A stretch of 36,788 nucleotides of DNA from Nymphaea colorata (Eukaryota > Streptophyta > Magnoliopsida > Nymphaeales > Nymphaeaceae): contig NW_022205098.1 in assembly GCF_008831285.2 (NCBI RefSeq), forward strand, positions 1-36,788, in the 5' to 3' direction. Below the pieces are notes generated by a model, which was not told the origin of the DNA, made no database searches, and was given only the letters and a program-made list of their open reading frames with translations. A program made the position numbers and the translations under genes. Below are positions 11,734 to 22,885 of the stretch, one piece after another. The stretch's first letter is position 1; every line of letters begins with the position of its first letter.

Positions 11734-13118
11734 TATGGCTGATTACATGCATGAGTATTTTTCCTGGTCTTGCCGGTATCTTATTTCCCTTTACCCCTTT
11801 TCAACTCTATTCAATTTCAAACCAAAGTTGTCAACTGTCAACTTTCTTTTTTTAATGTATCCATAAATAGGTTTCTACCATAATCACGAATATTCTTTTT
11901 TGCTTTTTAAACAGGGTGGTTCATCTAACGTATAATACGGTGAGCATGAAAAATGAAAGCAAAAAATGCAAAAAAAAAATATGGTAACTTTCTAAAAAAT
12001 TGAAAAAAATATGAAAAAGACAGGAAAACCACGTTTTTTTTGTATATCTTTTTACTGTTTTATTCAGCGGGCTTATTTTCGTGCTTTATCACTATTTTTT
12101 CAAAAAAAAAGATGTGTTTTTTATGATTATATTTACTACCAAATTTTTGTTGTCATCTCTCACAACGTATATGTAAGTGGGGGTTTTCGTCAGTCTTGAA
12201 AATGTTTGCAACTACTACGATGCTTGATTAGTGCAATATGGGGAACCATGATAGCACGAATGGCATAGTTGCTTCAAATCTTCGCTAGCACGACTGGATG
12301 GGATTAGCTAGAAATATTATTGGCTTGAATTGGCCGGTTGCTTCAAGTCTTTGCTACGTCATTTTGATGAAGTCCACCTGTTAAAAAAAAATGTTTTAAT
12401 TAGTTTTTTATACTGTTTAATTATTTTTCAAAAAGAATATAATTTTTCATATTTTTCATATTTTATGCCACCTTTGGAAATTCAGCTTTTGAAACGAGTG
12501 GATAAAGTTACTAAGCAACTTCCATCCGCTGGTCGATCTGCTGATTTAACGATTTGGTTGTTAATCAACACAAAATATGAAAATTATACTCTTTTGAGAA
12601 ATAAATAATCTATAGAAGATAATAAAAAAGAATAACTTTTTTTGAAAACAAATGGATTAGATAAAATTGATTTAGCATAGATTTGAATGAACCAGCCAAT
12701 TCCAGCAATTTTTTGGAAAAAAAATGCCACACCAAAGATACACTTTTTTCCTTTTTTTTTGTTTTTTCCCTTTTTTCATTTGAGACATTTTTTCATACAT
12801 TTTTATTGCTAAACTGCTCGTTTCCAACTCCTAATTTTTATTTGTTTCTCATCTACTTATTTTTTAAAATTGCCAACCCTTCATCTTATTTTCCTTAAGT
12901 TTTAAATTTTACTTAATTTTTTTAAAATTTACCACATTTTTCCTGTTTTCTCCATGCTAACGATATTATAAGATAGAAAAATCTTGCCATTTAAAAGGCG
13001 GACAGCATATCTAGGGAAAAAAGAAGTTCAATTGACAACTTTGATTTGGAATTGAATAGAGTTGAAAGTGGTAAAGGGAAACAAGAAAGAGTCTCATTTA
13101 TGTAATCAGCAGCCGTGC
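11733..13118. mobile_element. 1.4-kb segment bounded by an imperfect inverted repeat
   Basis: The left arm (about 11733-11853) and right arm (about 13010-13118, reversed) match imperfectly. The best core is 11784-11837 against 13029-13081, about 53 bp with only a few differences, including TTCAACTCTATTCAATT. An outer part, GGCTG…ATTACAT, also pairs. The interior is very AT-rich and non-coding; GTTGCTTCAA(A/G)TCTT(C/T)GCTA occurs twice inside (near 12268 and 12336). Long inverted termini would suit a Mutator-like or foldback element, but no target duplication was found. An inverted duplication of a promoter segment is the alternative. The right arm ends about 165 bp before the receptor-kinase start. 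Confidence 0.5.
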
Positions 13119-13218
13119 CCCTAGATTTGGAAATATGAAGCAATGCATTCCAAACCAGTAAAACCCGAGCCTTCTAGCACTTGAAAAAATAAAAGAACAA
13201 ATTTTCTAGAAGAGAATC

Positions 13219-13229
13219 TATACATAAAT
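13219..13229 (+). promoter_or_regulatory. Possible TATA box of the receptor-kinase pseudogene
   Basis: TATACATAAAT lies 54-64 bp before the chosen start codon, a workable distance for a short leader. Such a motif is common by chance in DNA this AT-rich. Confidence 0.2.
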
Positions 13230-13758
13230 TAATGACCTTGAATTACTGCACATGCATGTACTGCGTAACAAGTTGGACAGGCATGGCTACCACCGGTTGG
13301 TCACCTCAACTGCTCATCTTTCTGTTGTGTTTCTCCTCCTTCACCTTGGTTGTGGTTCTTGGCCAAAGGGAGGTGCCCTCAGCCCTTGTTTGTCTGAGCA
13401 ATGTGACTGATCAATTCACATTGCTGTCTTTCAAATCCCTTGTCACTAAAGACCCTTATAAGGTGTTATCAAATTGGAATTCGAACATCACTTTCTGCGA
13501 TTGGAATGGAGTTTCATGCAGTCGTGGTTCACAAAGGGTAGTTGCTCGGAACCTTTCTAAAAAGGCACTCGAATGTACTATCTCCCCATACATTAGCAAT
13601 CTCTCATTCTTACAGGATCTTGATCTCTCAAAAGATACTTCCACGGTCATCTTCCCATTGATTTTAGCCGCCTCCCTTGGTTGGAAAAACTTTCCATATG
13701 GAGAAACCATTTTAAAGGGTTAATTCCACAAACACTGAGCCATTTTCATCATCACCAA

Positions 13759-14455
13759 GTGCTTTTTGCAGCGAAAAACGAATTCTATGGAAGCATTCCG
13801 GAGTTCTTAGGCAGTCTTCCAAAACTCAAGTTCCTAAATCTTTATGATAACAAGCTCACGGGCACCAATCCAGTCACTTTTGCCAACCTCTCCAAGCTGG
13901 ATGGGAACATTCCTTCTGAGTTGGGAAGCATTACCCACTTGCAAGTCTTTAGTGTGGAGAAGAAGAAACTCACTGGTACACTGCCTGAGAGCTTGTTTAA
14001 CCTATCCGCTCTTCAGAAATTGAGTTTCATGACCAATCAACTAACAGGACATCTCTCTAAAGATGTTGGCCGCTTCCTGCCCAATCTCCAGGTGCTTTTT
14101 GCAGCAGAAAACGAACTCTATGGAAGCATTCCAGAGTTCTTAGGCTGTCTGCAGGAACTCAAGGTCCTAAATCTTTATGATAACAAGCTCACGGGCACCA
14201 TTCCAGTCACTTTTTCCAACCTCTCAAAGCTGGAGCACCTTAATATTGGTCAAAATCATATTTGTGGGAACATTTCTTCCGAGTTGGGAAACATAACCCG
14301 CTTGCAATTCTTTAGTGTGGAAAAGAATAATCTCACTGGTACACTGCCAGACAGCTTGTTTAACCTATCCGCTCTTCAGACTTTGAGTTTCATGACCAAT
14401 CAACTAACAGGGCATCTCCCCTAAAGATGTTGGCCGCTTCCTGCCCAATCTCAAA
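13759..14455 (+). repeat. Tandem duplication of about 333-364 bp within the LRR region
   Basis: Unit 1 (13759-14091) and unit 2 (14092-about 14455) are direct, adjacent and very similar in DNA. Both start GTGCTTTTTGCAGC and end with the KDVGRFLPNL segment. Unit 1 lacks about 30 bp (10 codons, at about 13901) that unit 2 keeps as HLNIGQNHIC. Unit 2 has an extra C that shifts the frame. Each unit carries about four to five LRRs. Unequal exchange between similar LRRs is the likely origin. Confidence 0.9.
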
Positions 14456-16273
14456 TTGCTCGCAATGAGTGACAACAACATTGATGGCCCTTTCCCACCT
14501 TCTTTTCCAATGCTACTAGTCTCCAAACTATAAGTGGAGGACACAATAAATTCAGTGGTCCGATACCATTAGAATTAGGTAGTTTGACACAACTCAGGCA
14601 CCTGTACCTCCACGACAATATGCTGACCAATGCCCCTGGCAACCATGTGCTCTCCATTCTGACATCCTTCACCAACTGTCGACTTCTAGAGGACGTTGAT
14701 CTACTACGCAACCTTTTGAACGGCATCCTTCTGGCCTCTGTTGGAAACCTGACAACCACCTTGTGGAGACTTCGCCTTTCCTCTAATCTGATTGAAGGTA
14801 CTATCCCATTGGCCTTAGCCAACTTGACCAAGTTAATTTCCTTATATTTGAGTTCCAACAAAATAAAAGGGCTCATTCCACCAAATGTAGGACAATTGCA
14901 CAGATTACAGGTGCTTTCTCTTGGTAACAACGCAATAGAAGGCCGAATCCCACTATAAATCTACCAGTTGGTCCGCATGTTTTTTTTTTATATTGGACAC
15001 AACATGCTAATTGGGTCAATTTCAAAGTCTATAAACAATCTCACTAGTTTGCAAGTGCAGGATCTAAGCTCAAACAATTTGTCATCAACATTACTGCCTG
15101 GTCTTTGTGAGTTGAAGGATTTGTTGGTGCTATACTTGCAAGGCAACTCTTTCAAAGGTCACCTACCTATGGGTCTTGGGAATTTTGCCATGATGTTCAA
15201 CATGGATATCTCTGTAAATAAGCTGAGTGGAGAGCTGCCTTCATTATTATCAAAGCCCCAAATGCTAGAGTATTTGAATCTCTCTCAGAACACATTTGAC
15301 GGTAGCATTCCTCAACAACTTGATCATATGGTAAGCATTAAAGCTATTGCCCTTTCCCATAAGAAAATTTCCAGTGAGATACCAAAATCATTGGAGAAAC
15401 TTCAATACATCCATGTCTTAGTCTTGTCCTTCAATCGATCAGAAGGAGAGATTACAAATGGTGGAAAGTTTGCAAACCTTTCTGCTGAGTCATTCCTAGG
15501 GAACTATGCACTATGTAGAGCTCCCAAATTCCGTGTCCCATTGTGCTTAGACAAAATAGAGAGGCAAAGTAAGAGCAATGCGGCTAGTGTCATTGCTGCT
15601 TGCGCAATTGGATGCTTAGCACTTTTGGTCATTGTTTGCACACTCATTGGTATCTCATGCTATAGAAAGAGGGGGTTTTCGAAGCGTCCTGACGACATTA
15701 AAAGATTACGATGAATTACAGTCCTAGTGATTTTTTACAAAGTGCTATTGCATGCAACGAGCAATTTCAGTTATGCAAACTTTCTTGGAAGTGAAAGCTT
15801 TGGCGCAGTGTACAAAGAAATTCTAGCAGATGGAAGGACAGTGGCTGTTAAGGTCCTTAATTTGTCATTTGAGAGAGCATCTAAAAGTTTTGACATTGAA
15901 TGCACTATCTTGTGCCAAATTAGGCACCGAAACCTTGCTAATGTCATTACGTCTTGCTCTAAGGAAGATTTCAAGGCTTTAGTTCTCCAATACATGCCCC
16001 TTGGCAGCCTAGAAGTCTATCTACATTCAGGTGCCCGTCATTTGAATCTCTTCCAAAGATTGGATATCATGATTGATGTTGCTTGTGCTTTAGAGTATCT
16101 TCACCATGGTTACTCGGAGGTGATACTTTATTGTGATCTGAAGCCATGTAATGTACTTCTAGATGAAAGCATGACTGCATACGTTGGTGATTCTGGCATT
16201 GCAAAGTTTATAGTTGGTGACAAGTCATCAACTCTTACCACCACCCTTGGAACCATGGGTTACATTGCACCAG

Positions 16274-16559
16274 GTACTATCTCTTAATTTGTTTTCTTTT
16301 CATAAATTGTCTCTCTCGATGTGCAAGCATATTGACCATTTCTTTGAGTCAACACAGCAAGACTCATAAATTGTCTCTCTCATATGCGTGTGTGCACTCT
16401 CTCTCTCTTCAATAATGCTCTGATGGAGAGATTGAGAAAGGGAGGGGGAGTGTATGGAAGGGGTCCAAGAGAGCTGAGGTGAAATAAGGAGAGATAGAGA
16501 GAGAGTGGCTTTGACAGTTCTAGTGGGCTGTTTTGTCTTTTTTTTCTTTTTTCTCTCCC

Positions 16560-16590
<31 letters not shown>

Positions 16591-17596
16591 TGGTAGAAAC
16601 CAGACCAACAGGTCAGGGACAAAATATGATATTTAAAGTTTTTTTTTTAATCTAACCTTACCAATATAATCTTAAATCTAAGAATATATTGACACAAAAT
16701 ATATATTAAGTTGATCATTTTTTGGGCTTTAATAGTGTTTTCATAATTAGCAAAAATGATTGGCTATTATATCATCAACATTTGATAATCGACAAATCAA
16801 CTTTTTTCATAAAAACAACTTGATTCAAAGCATGTTTTTATATCAAAATAGTTTTTATGAATATATTAGGATGAAAATATTTTCTTTAATATATTTTTAA
16901 GAAAAATGTTAAAGTGTCTGGTTTTTACCAATTTCTCTCTCTCTCTCCCTCATAAGGACATGCAAAAGCGGTTCCTATCTCAATAAAGTAAGTCATTGAT
17001 TAACTATTTTACATGGATCACCTATTTGTTCTTCATATGGCTTGTGGACTTGCATACTAGTTTTTGCATTCTTTAGTGCTCATGTACACAAATATGTGTT
17101 GGTGACATGTTTTCAACAAGCAATAGTCTTCAATTGATCTTTTTCCTTTAACATAAATTGTAATTTTTGTTCCTTTCTTGTATTAAAAATCCCTAATCAC
17201 ACATACCTGTCTACCAAATGGCTTAAGTTTGGCTGACAATTGACACAATTAAATAATTCACACCATTCATGAGAACCTGCAGATCTGTCACAGGAGAACT
17301 AAAAGCAACACCATACAATTAATGAATCTCAGCTAACCTCACAGATATAAATATATATGGATACATGTTTGATTTCTTTAAGGGAACATCATATATATTG
17401 GCCTTCTGTTCTATATAATAATCTTGTATTCGTTTTTAGATGTGTATCATAATACAAAATGAGGAAGGCAGGATTGGTGGTTCAATTGATCTTAAGTCCA
17501 TTAAGGAGCAATCAAATCTATTGTGTCACCCTTTAGCATTACCCAATTATTTTGCGCTTGCTAATCATGTTTAATATTGTTGAATGGTTGAATTAG
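16274..17596 (+). other. Intron of the receptor-kinase pseudogene
   Basis: The donor CAG|GTACTATC and acceptor GAATTAG|AATTTG join the kinase frame at APE, the conserved intron site of this receptor subfamily. At 1323 bp it is longer than usual for the family, partly because of a MITE-like insertion and CT/GA simple repeats (about 16370-16560 and 16935-16950). CTAAT about 35 bp before the acceptor could be the branch site. The pyrimidine tract is weak. Confidence 0.85.
16589..16932. mobile_element. MITE-like element in the kinase intron (344 bp)
   Basis: ATTGGTAGAAACCAGAC at 16589-16605 is repeated in inverted orientation at 16916-16932 with a single mismatch. The 310 bp between are extremely AT-rich and non-coding. 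On the left the element abuts a TA microsatellite (16560-16590), on the right a CT run, so the target duplication cannot be read. Size and structure fit a MITE; the superfamily is not known. Confidence 0.6.
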
Positions 17597-17950
17597 AATT
17601 TGGGATGGCTGGAAAGGTGTCAACCAAAGCCAATGTCTACAGCTATGGAATTCTCCTCGTTGAGGTGTTTACAAGAAGAAAGCCTACCAATGAACAGTTT
17701 GGTGGGGATTTTAGTTTGAGGCAATTGGTGGCTGAAGCATTTCCTGTTGCACTTTCAGATGTCATTGACAGCCATCTTTTGAACGAAAGTAATACTACTC
17801 CAACTCAGCTGCTAGAACAAGCAGCTGGTGATGATCTTGGAGATAGGCTTGTCATGTTCAAGTGTGTCTCCAAATGAGGGAATGGACATGAAGGAAGTGG
17901 TTGTAGGGCTGAGAAGGATACGACAGAAGACAAGAATGATAGAAGGATAA

Positions 17951-19059
17951 TTCAAATATATCCATAGATACAAATTTAGTTTGATTGCTTTCATTGAGAG
18001 CTCCCACTTGCATTTCTCAATTACAGTTGCATATAGGATTTAATAAAGACATGCTTAATATGCTTGTGTGTTCCCTTCCTAAGGCATTTGGGTGACTAAT
18101 CTTGTAGAACAACTCACACATTTCCAGTGCAAGTTACGTGAAAGAGGCTTTGAACTTTGTCCATTATTGCAGCTTGTGCCTTATTTTAAGTAAGGACACC
18201 TCAATAGTGAATGAACAATCAATGCTATTGTGTCCAGTGAAACCTATCAAAAAAATGCACAACAAGAAGGATGAACAAAAATGCACAATTCCAGTAAGTT
18301 TTGGACTGAATTCAATTTTATCAAACGAAGAGCACTTGAATGAGGAGGATGAAAATTATATGCTGTGAGCATCATGTGTTATTGGAGCATGCTATATGTG
18401 ATGGCCCTCTAACAAAGGACCATGTGTTATGGACTAAAAATGGTCAAAAAGATTAAAATGACGCTGTTAGTTAAATAGAACACCCCTCCCCCTACAGCAA
18501 AAGTGGAATTTGGAAAATGTTCTTCTATTTCCTAGGTAGTGAATCCACCATTGTTAAAAGGATGCTTGGTGTTGTCTCAAAGAAAGTAATATCCTTAATC
18601 TTTTCAAGCATACAAAGATGCATGAAACCAAACCCATGAACATGCCCATGCTCATAAAATTATTTGCCAGTCACAATTCGAAGTTCAAGGATACTACTTT
18701 ATATTGAAGTATTGTGTCAGCATTGCAATATGTGTCCCAAAATTATTGTGGCTCGATATTGCCTTCTGTGCAAATATGGTTGTTTGCATCCCAAAATTTG
18801 TTTGGGTTTTGTTTTTGGAGTGTATTAACAAACGTAAATATAAAAATGAAAAAGAACTAGAGCGTCATTTTGAGGCTTGGCAATTCCTGACACCTTTACC
18901 ATGGGTAACTAATCTTAAGGCTATGTTCATTCATCATGCATTTCATATTCACCTAAACATTATCTTCAACTGGTGTGGTATTTGCTAAAGAAGTTAAAAC
19001 TTTATAAAGCATAGGAAGGAAATTCTTTTTAAAGGAAAGTATTTCATAAACTTTTATCA
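17951..19059. other. Region downstream of the receptor-kinase pseudogene, no gene
   Basis: AATAAA at 18042-18047, 92 bp after the old stop codon, could be the former polyadenylation signal. The frames at 18138-18368 and 18704-18988 have no recognisable domain. Confidence 0.4.
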
Positions 19060-19565
19060 AGACACTTAGAGAGAGTGAGATAAAGATTTTTAAGAGAGAG
19101 AAAATCTAGATAGAGAAAGCTAGTAAAAGAGCAAGAGATTTTAAGAGAAAATTAAGAGAGAGAGAAATAAAAATTTATAAGTGAGTGGAAAGAAATAAAG
19201 CGAAAAACTGGTAGAAGAGAAAGAGATTTTAATTGAAAAACTAGTAGAAGAGCAAGAGATTTTAAGAGAAAAATGTGTGTGTGTGTGTGAGAGAGAGAGA
19301 ATGATAAATATTTTTACGAGAACAATGTGTGCGAGAGGGAGAGAGAGATAAAGATTTTGAAAAGAAAGAAAATAAATAAAGAGATAAAAAACTAATAGAA
19401 TAGAAAAGATTTTAAGAAAAACTGAGAGAGAGAGAGAGATGTAAAGATTTTTAAGGGAGAGGAAAGAAATAGAGAAAGGAAAATTTGTGAGGATAGATTC
19501 TAAGGGAATAATCAGAAAGATATAAAGATTCCAAGAGAAAAAAATGAAAAAATGAGAAAGAGTGA
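19060..19565. repeat. GA-rich minisatellite-like tract
   Basis: The plus strand is almost all A and G, with GAGAGA runs and a GT run (19274-19288). A 33-bp unit containing CTAGTAGAAGAGCAAGAGAT is clear at 19203-19235 and 19236-19268, with a third copy at about 19117-19149; beyond these it decays into related fragments. The 147-residue frame on the other strand is a low-complexity artefact. Confidence 0.75.
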
Positions 19566-22492
19566 AGAAAAAATGATTTAACAACGTGATATTTTAAGCC
19601 CTTTTTTTCTTATATGGAAATTCAAATTTATGAGATAGTTTTGAAAATTTTCAACTTCAATATTTTTATGTAAGCAGGGGAGGAACTTGTGCTTCAATCC
19701 CGTTAGGATGACACTCTTTTAAAGGTGGATCACTGCTTTAAGACTGCAAATAGGATGATCAATAGGTATTTTCTCAAGGGAATGAGGATTTGAAGGATGT
19801 CAAAACTAATCGTTGCTTCCCTGATTTGGACTATCCCCAACCTCAAAAATCAATATAAAAGAAAAAAAATCCAACCACAAGCTCTCATCCTCATCGTTCA
19901 TCCATCTATCAATAGAAAAATCAACTGGCGATACATGCACATTATCTATGTGTAGAGACATAACGAAGGCATACATTCAATGGAAGGTGAAAAATAAAAA
20001 CAATTTTTTTTTTAAAAAAAAAACATATCATGCCTAATTGAGTTGAACAAATAAACAAGACTTGGTTCACGTTGCTCGTGGCTGTTAACTCTAAATAAGA
20101 AATTTCAAGGGCTCTCTTACATGGCCATGGGGAGATGATGAAGGGAAGAGAAAGAAAAAATGAGACTACATGCCTCGCGATGGTATGTGCTGGGGTGAAA
20201 GATTCCCCAACCCGATAAAAAAAACTTGCTGGGCTGAGCTAGCTAGGCTAGGTTGGCATGACTCTGAGTCGGGTATTGGAGGCCTAATTCTGTTCAATAT
20301 ACACATTTAAACCCCACCTCTCCACTTTGGTTTTTTTATGTTCTTTCTCTCTCTCTAAAAACTTTTTCACCATAATGCCAACATTTGGCTTCCTTATTAC
20401 GTTGATTCTTTTTAAAAACTCTTTGGTGCATCCCCAAACATCTCTTAAAAACTAGTGATGTGTCGCCGAAGGTTTTGAAGATATCAGAAAAGGAAACTTT
20501 TTAGTTTTAAATAAAAGTTGACATCGAACCGGCTACATGACGGACATAAGCATGATGGTCTGACTCTGCCCAATAACTGATAAGAAGACCTTCATGAATG
20601 CATAGAGCCCAGTTTTATTGAGCATCAGACCAATCCCACCCAACCTGATGTGCAGCCCTACTGGCAGAATTAAAGGCGTTGTAGTATGCGCTGGGGTAAG
20701 TACAAGCGAGCTCTATTAGAATAGTGTTTTATAGGACAGTGGTTCCTGAGTGGGCATTATTTTCGTATTTTAGTTAGGAAATTTGTGTCAGGCTGAGATA
20801 CCAGAGAAACTTTGACATAGAACCTACAAAAGGTGTTCATGAAGTTGGTTAATGAACACAAGTTCATACTTGTAAGTAATAACACAATGCACCAAAATTT
20901 TGTGTGTCAATATGGTTAATGAATATGTTCCTGTTTAAATAGAAAAAAGAAATTTGTTTTACAGATAAAAAAATTTGAAAAAAGCTGAAAAAGACAGTTC
21001 TTTTTCTGTAATTTCAATGATGCCCCCTTTTTGTTTTTCTTTTTGCATATGATTGTTGCATGCACTGGCCAGCGCACAAAACTCGAACTCCTCTTTTGAG
21101 TCCCACCACCCCCTTCCTCCCGTTCTCTTATACGTTTTCTGTATTCCTTTATTGTTTTTGACAATTTTTGCAAAATCATTGACAATTTGTCACTTAATTA
21201 TATATTCTCTCTCTCTCTTTCTGCCTTTATCTAGATGTCGTGCCTTTGCATGTAACGTAAGCAAAAGAATTGGAACTGCCCAGTCATTTACGTGGTAAGA
21301 TGGATAGTCTTTAAATGTCATTTTCCATCTTGATCACATGTCCAATTGAACCGTTCCAAAAAAAAACAGACATGGGAAAAAAATTAATCTCTGACTAAGA
21401 AATGAATCATCTTCGCACTTAAGAAAAAACATTCGACTGGATTCAGATTCAGATTATGATATATATAAGTATCAGATCGGATACGGATTCAGATCAGATT
21501 TAGTTTTAAGTAATTACTCATATCCAATGCTCAAGATTCAATCTGGATTGGTTACACATGTTTGGCTGATTAACTACGATCCATGAGTCTCTATCTTGTG
21601 GCAATATATCAATTGGTAATAAATGTGGCATGTTGAATGAAATTCTATATGTTACAAATCAAACCATAAACATATCAAAATGAGCAACGAGAATAAATTT
21701 CAAAAAAAAAAAAAACTTGTTCGAAAAGGGGAGTCATGTCCGTTGTTACACATGTTAGATGAAATTATATCAGAAACCACCTGGATGGCACAAGGAAGAC
21801 CCTTCTCCCTTTTCCAGAAAACCAGTCGTGGGCCGGAAAAACAAGAAAGGGATAGAGAAATGGCCGGAAAAGAAAATAAAAAAAAAGAGAGGAGAGAGTG
21901 ATCGATCTTACCGGAAACCAGCCATGGCCGTGCTACCTCCGAGCTCCCCCTCCTTGATGAGGGCAGATCGTAAGAGGCAACCTCCAGAGGTAGACGAGAA
22001 GATGGGCTAGAAATCTTTCCCCTGTTTCTTGGGTTTTTAAATGGTATTTCGGAAAAACCGTTTAAAACCCCGATACGTATCATCTGCATCAAACATGCAC
22101 TTGGGAAGCCGACTTTCCTTTTATGTTCTTCAAACATTTTATTGGGGTCAAAGAAAAAAAAGATCCAAATTCATGTTCACATGTAACTCCCTATCTGATC
22201 CAAAACAAACAGGAACTTAAGAAAACTGCATCCGCCTCATAATATTTAATGAACGAGGTGATAGCCGATGTTTTTTTAGTTTTTTTCTTTAACGAAAAAC
22301 TAATCTAGACCTACCAGTTTGGTTGATGAAGCGCATCCTCTGTCGTGCTTGTAATAGATGTTTTTAAAATAAAAATATTTTTTAATTTTCAAAGCATTTT
22401 TAAATTTTAAATTGGTTTTTTTATTATTTGAAAAAATTATTTAATGCAACATTAAAGAAAAAAAGCATTCATACAACATTCACACCTATATA
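19566..22492. other. Long stretch without a recognisable gene
   Basis: Nothing here reads as a gene. The segment 21435-21560 has repeated 'GGATTCAGAT(C/T)' and 'CAGATCGGATACGGATTC' phrases, as in common plant repeats. The minus-strand frame of 145 codons at 21700-22137 is Ser- and Phe-rich, ends in a poly-Phe run from a poly-A tract, and has no domain. A segment at 21780-22150 is GC-richer and may be a mobile-element fragment. Confidence 0.45.
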
Positions 22493-22885
22493 TCAAAACT
22501 GAGAGATGAACTTAGAGATGAAGCCCATCAACTCAGTAGATGCCTCTCCCTAGGGGCTGCGCGCATAGAAGGCATGCTCCTCTTCCGAGAAGACGTGCAA
22601 CTTCACCACCTTCCTTCGCAACTTCTTCAGCTCCTCCACTAATATCATGCCCCTGTCCCTAGAACATTTCGACCTCTCATCACCACCATCACCGTGATGT
22701 CCGGCAGCCTCCCCGCTGGTGGTTTACATAAGAAGAGCTCCCTGGTACCAACCCCTTGAGGCCTGATAGATCGGGCACCTGGCTGGAGGCGAGGACGTTG
22801 TGGATGATCTTCCCACCGACAGCGTCACCCATGATGGAAAGCTGAGAAAGGTAAGCTGAGTCAAGGAGGTGGTGGCAAGCATATG
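22493..22885 (-). pseudogene. Carboxylesterase (CXE, alpha/beta-hydrolase fold 3) fragment
   Basis: Plant CXE enzymes hydrolyse small esters, and the gibberellin receptor GID1 shares the fold. The first block (about 22750-22857) reads LSIMGDAVGGKIIHNVLA, matching the nucleophile-elbow region (…GDS(A/S)GGN(I/L)VH…), but Ala replaces the catalytic Ser. A second block (22493-22660), in another frame, reads DRGMILVEELKKLRRKV and then EEEHAFYARSP, matching the family C-terminus including its catalytic His, and ends at the TGA complementary to 22493-22495. Between them the frame shifts at least once and the Asp-loop spacing is shortened; a TAG interrupts the second block after ARSP. The N-terminal half, with the HGGG oxyanion motif, is missing. 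Confidence 0.7.

Larger units (their letters stand above)
13283..17950 (+). pseudogene. LRR receptor-like kinase pseudogene (Xa21/EFR type, subfamily XII)
   Basis: Intact relatives are plasma-membrane receptors that sense microbial ligands through extracellular LRRs and signal through a cytoplasmic Ser/Thr kinase. Recognisable in order are a signal peptide (from ATG 13283, chosen over the upstream in-frame ATG at 13232 because the hydrophobic core then follows directly), an LRR N-terminal cap (SNITFCDWNGVSC), LRRs (about 13590-15500), a transmembrane segment (about 15589-15655) and a kinase (15727-17950). The exons are 13283-16273 and 17597-17950, spliced as GCACCAG|AATTTGGG to restore APEFGMAGK. 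Damage seen: one base lost near 13640; one C gained in the run 14418-14421; one base lost near 14505; TAA at 14956 in place of a likely CAA; TGA at 15712; a frameshift near 17832. After the last, the true C-terminus (…RIRQKTRMIEG) continues in another frame to TAA at 17948-17950. The kinase also has altered key residues: GSESFG in the glycine loop, YCD for the HCD of this non-RD family, and DSG for DFG. Confidence 0.93.

Noticed and set aside
17470-17500. Possible second SINE-like A box (TGGTTCAATTGA)
   Set aside because: It misses the final GG of the consensus and no B box follows.
19141-19584. 147-codon frame on the minus strand
   Set aside because: It is the pyrimidine complement of the GA-rich tract and encodes only Leu, Ser and Phe repeats.
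21700-22137. 145-codon open frame on the minus strand
   Set aside because: Composition is low-complexity (Ser and Phe runs), the poly-Phe end comes from a poly-A tract, and no domain is recognisable.
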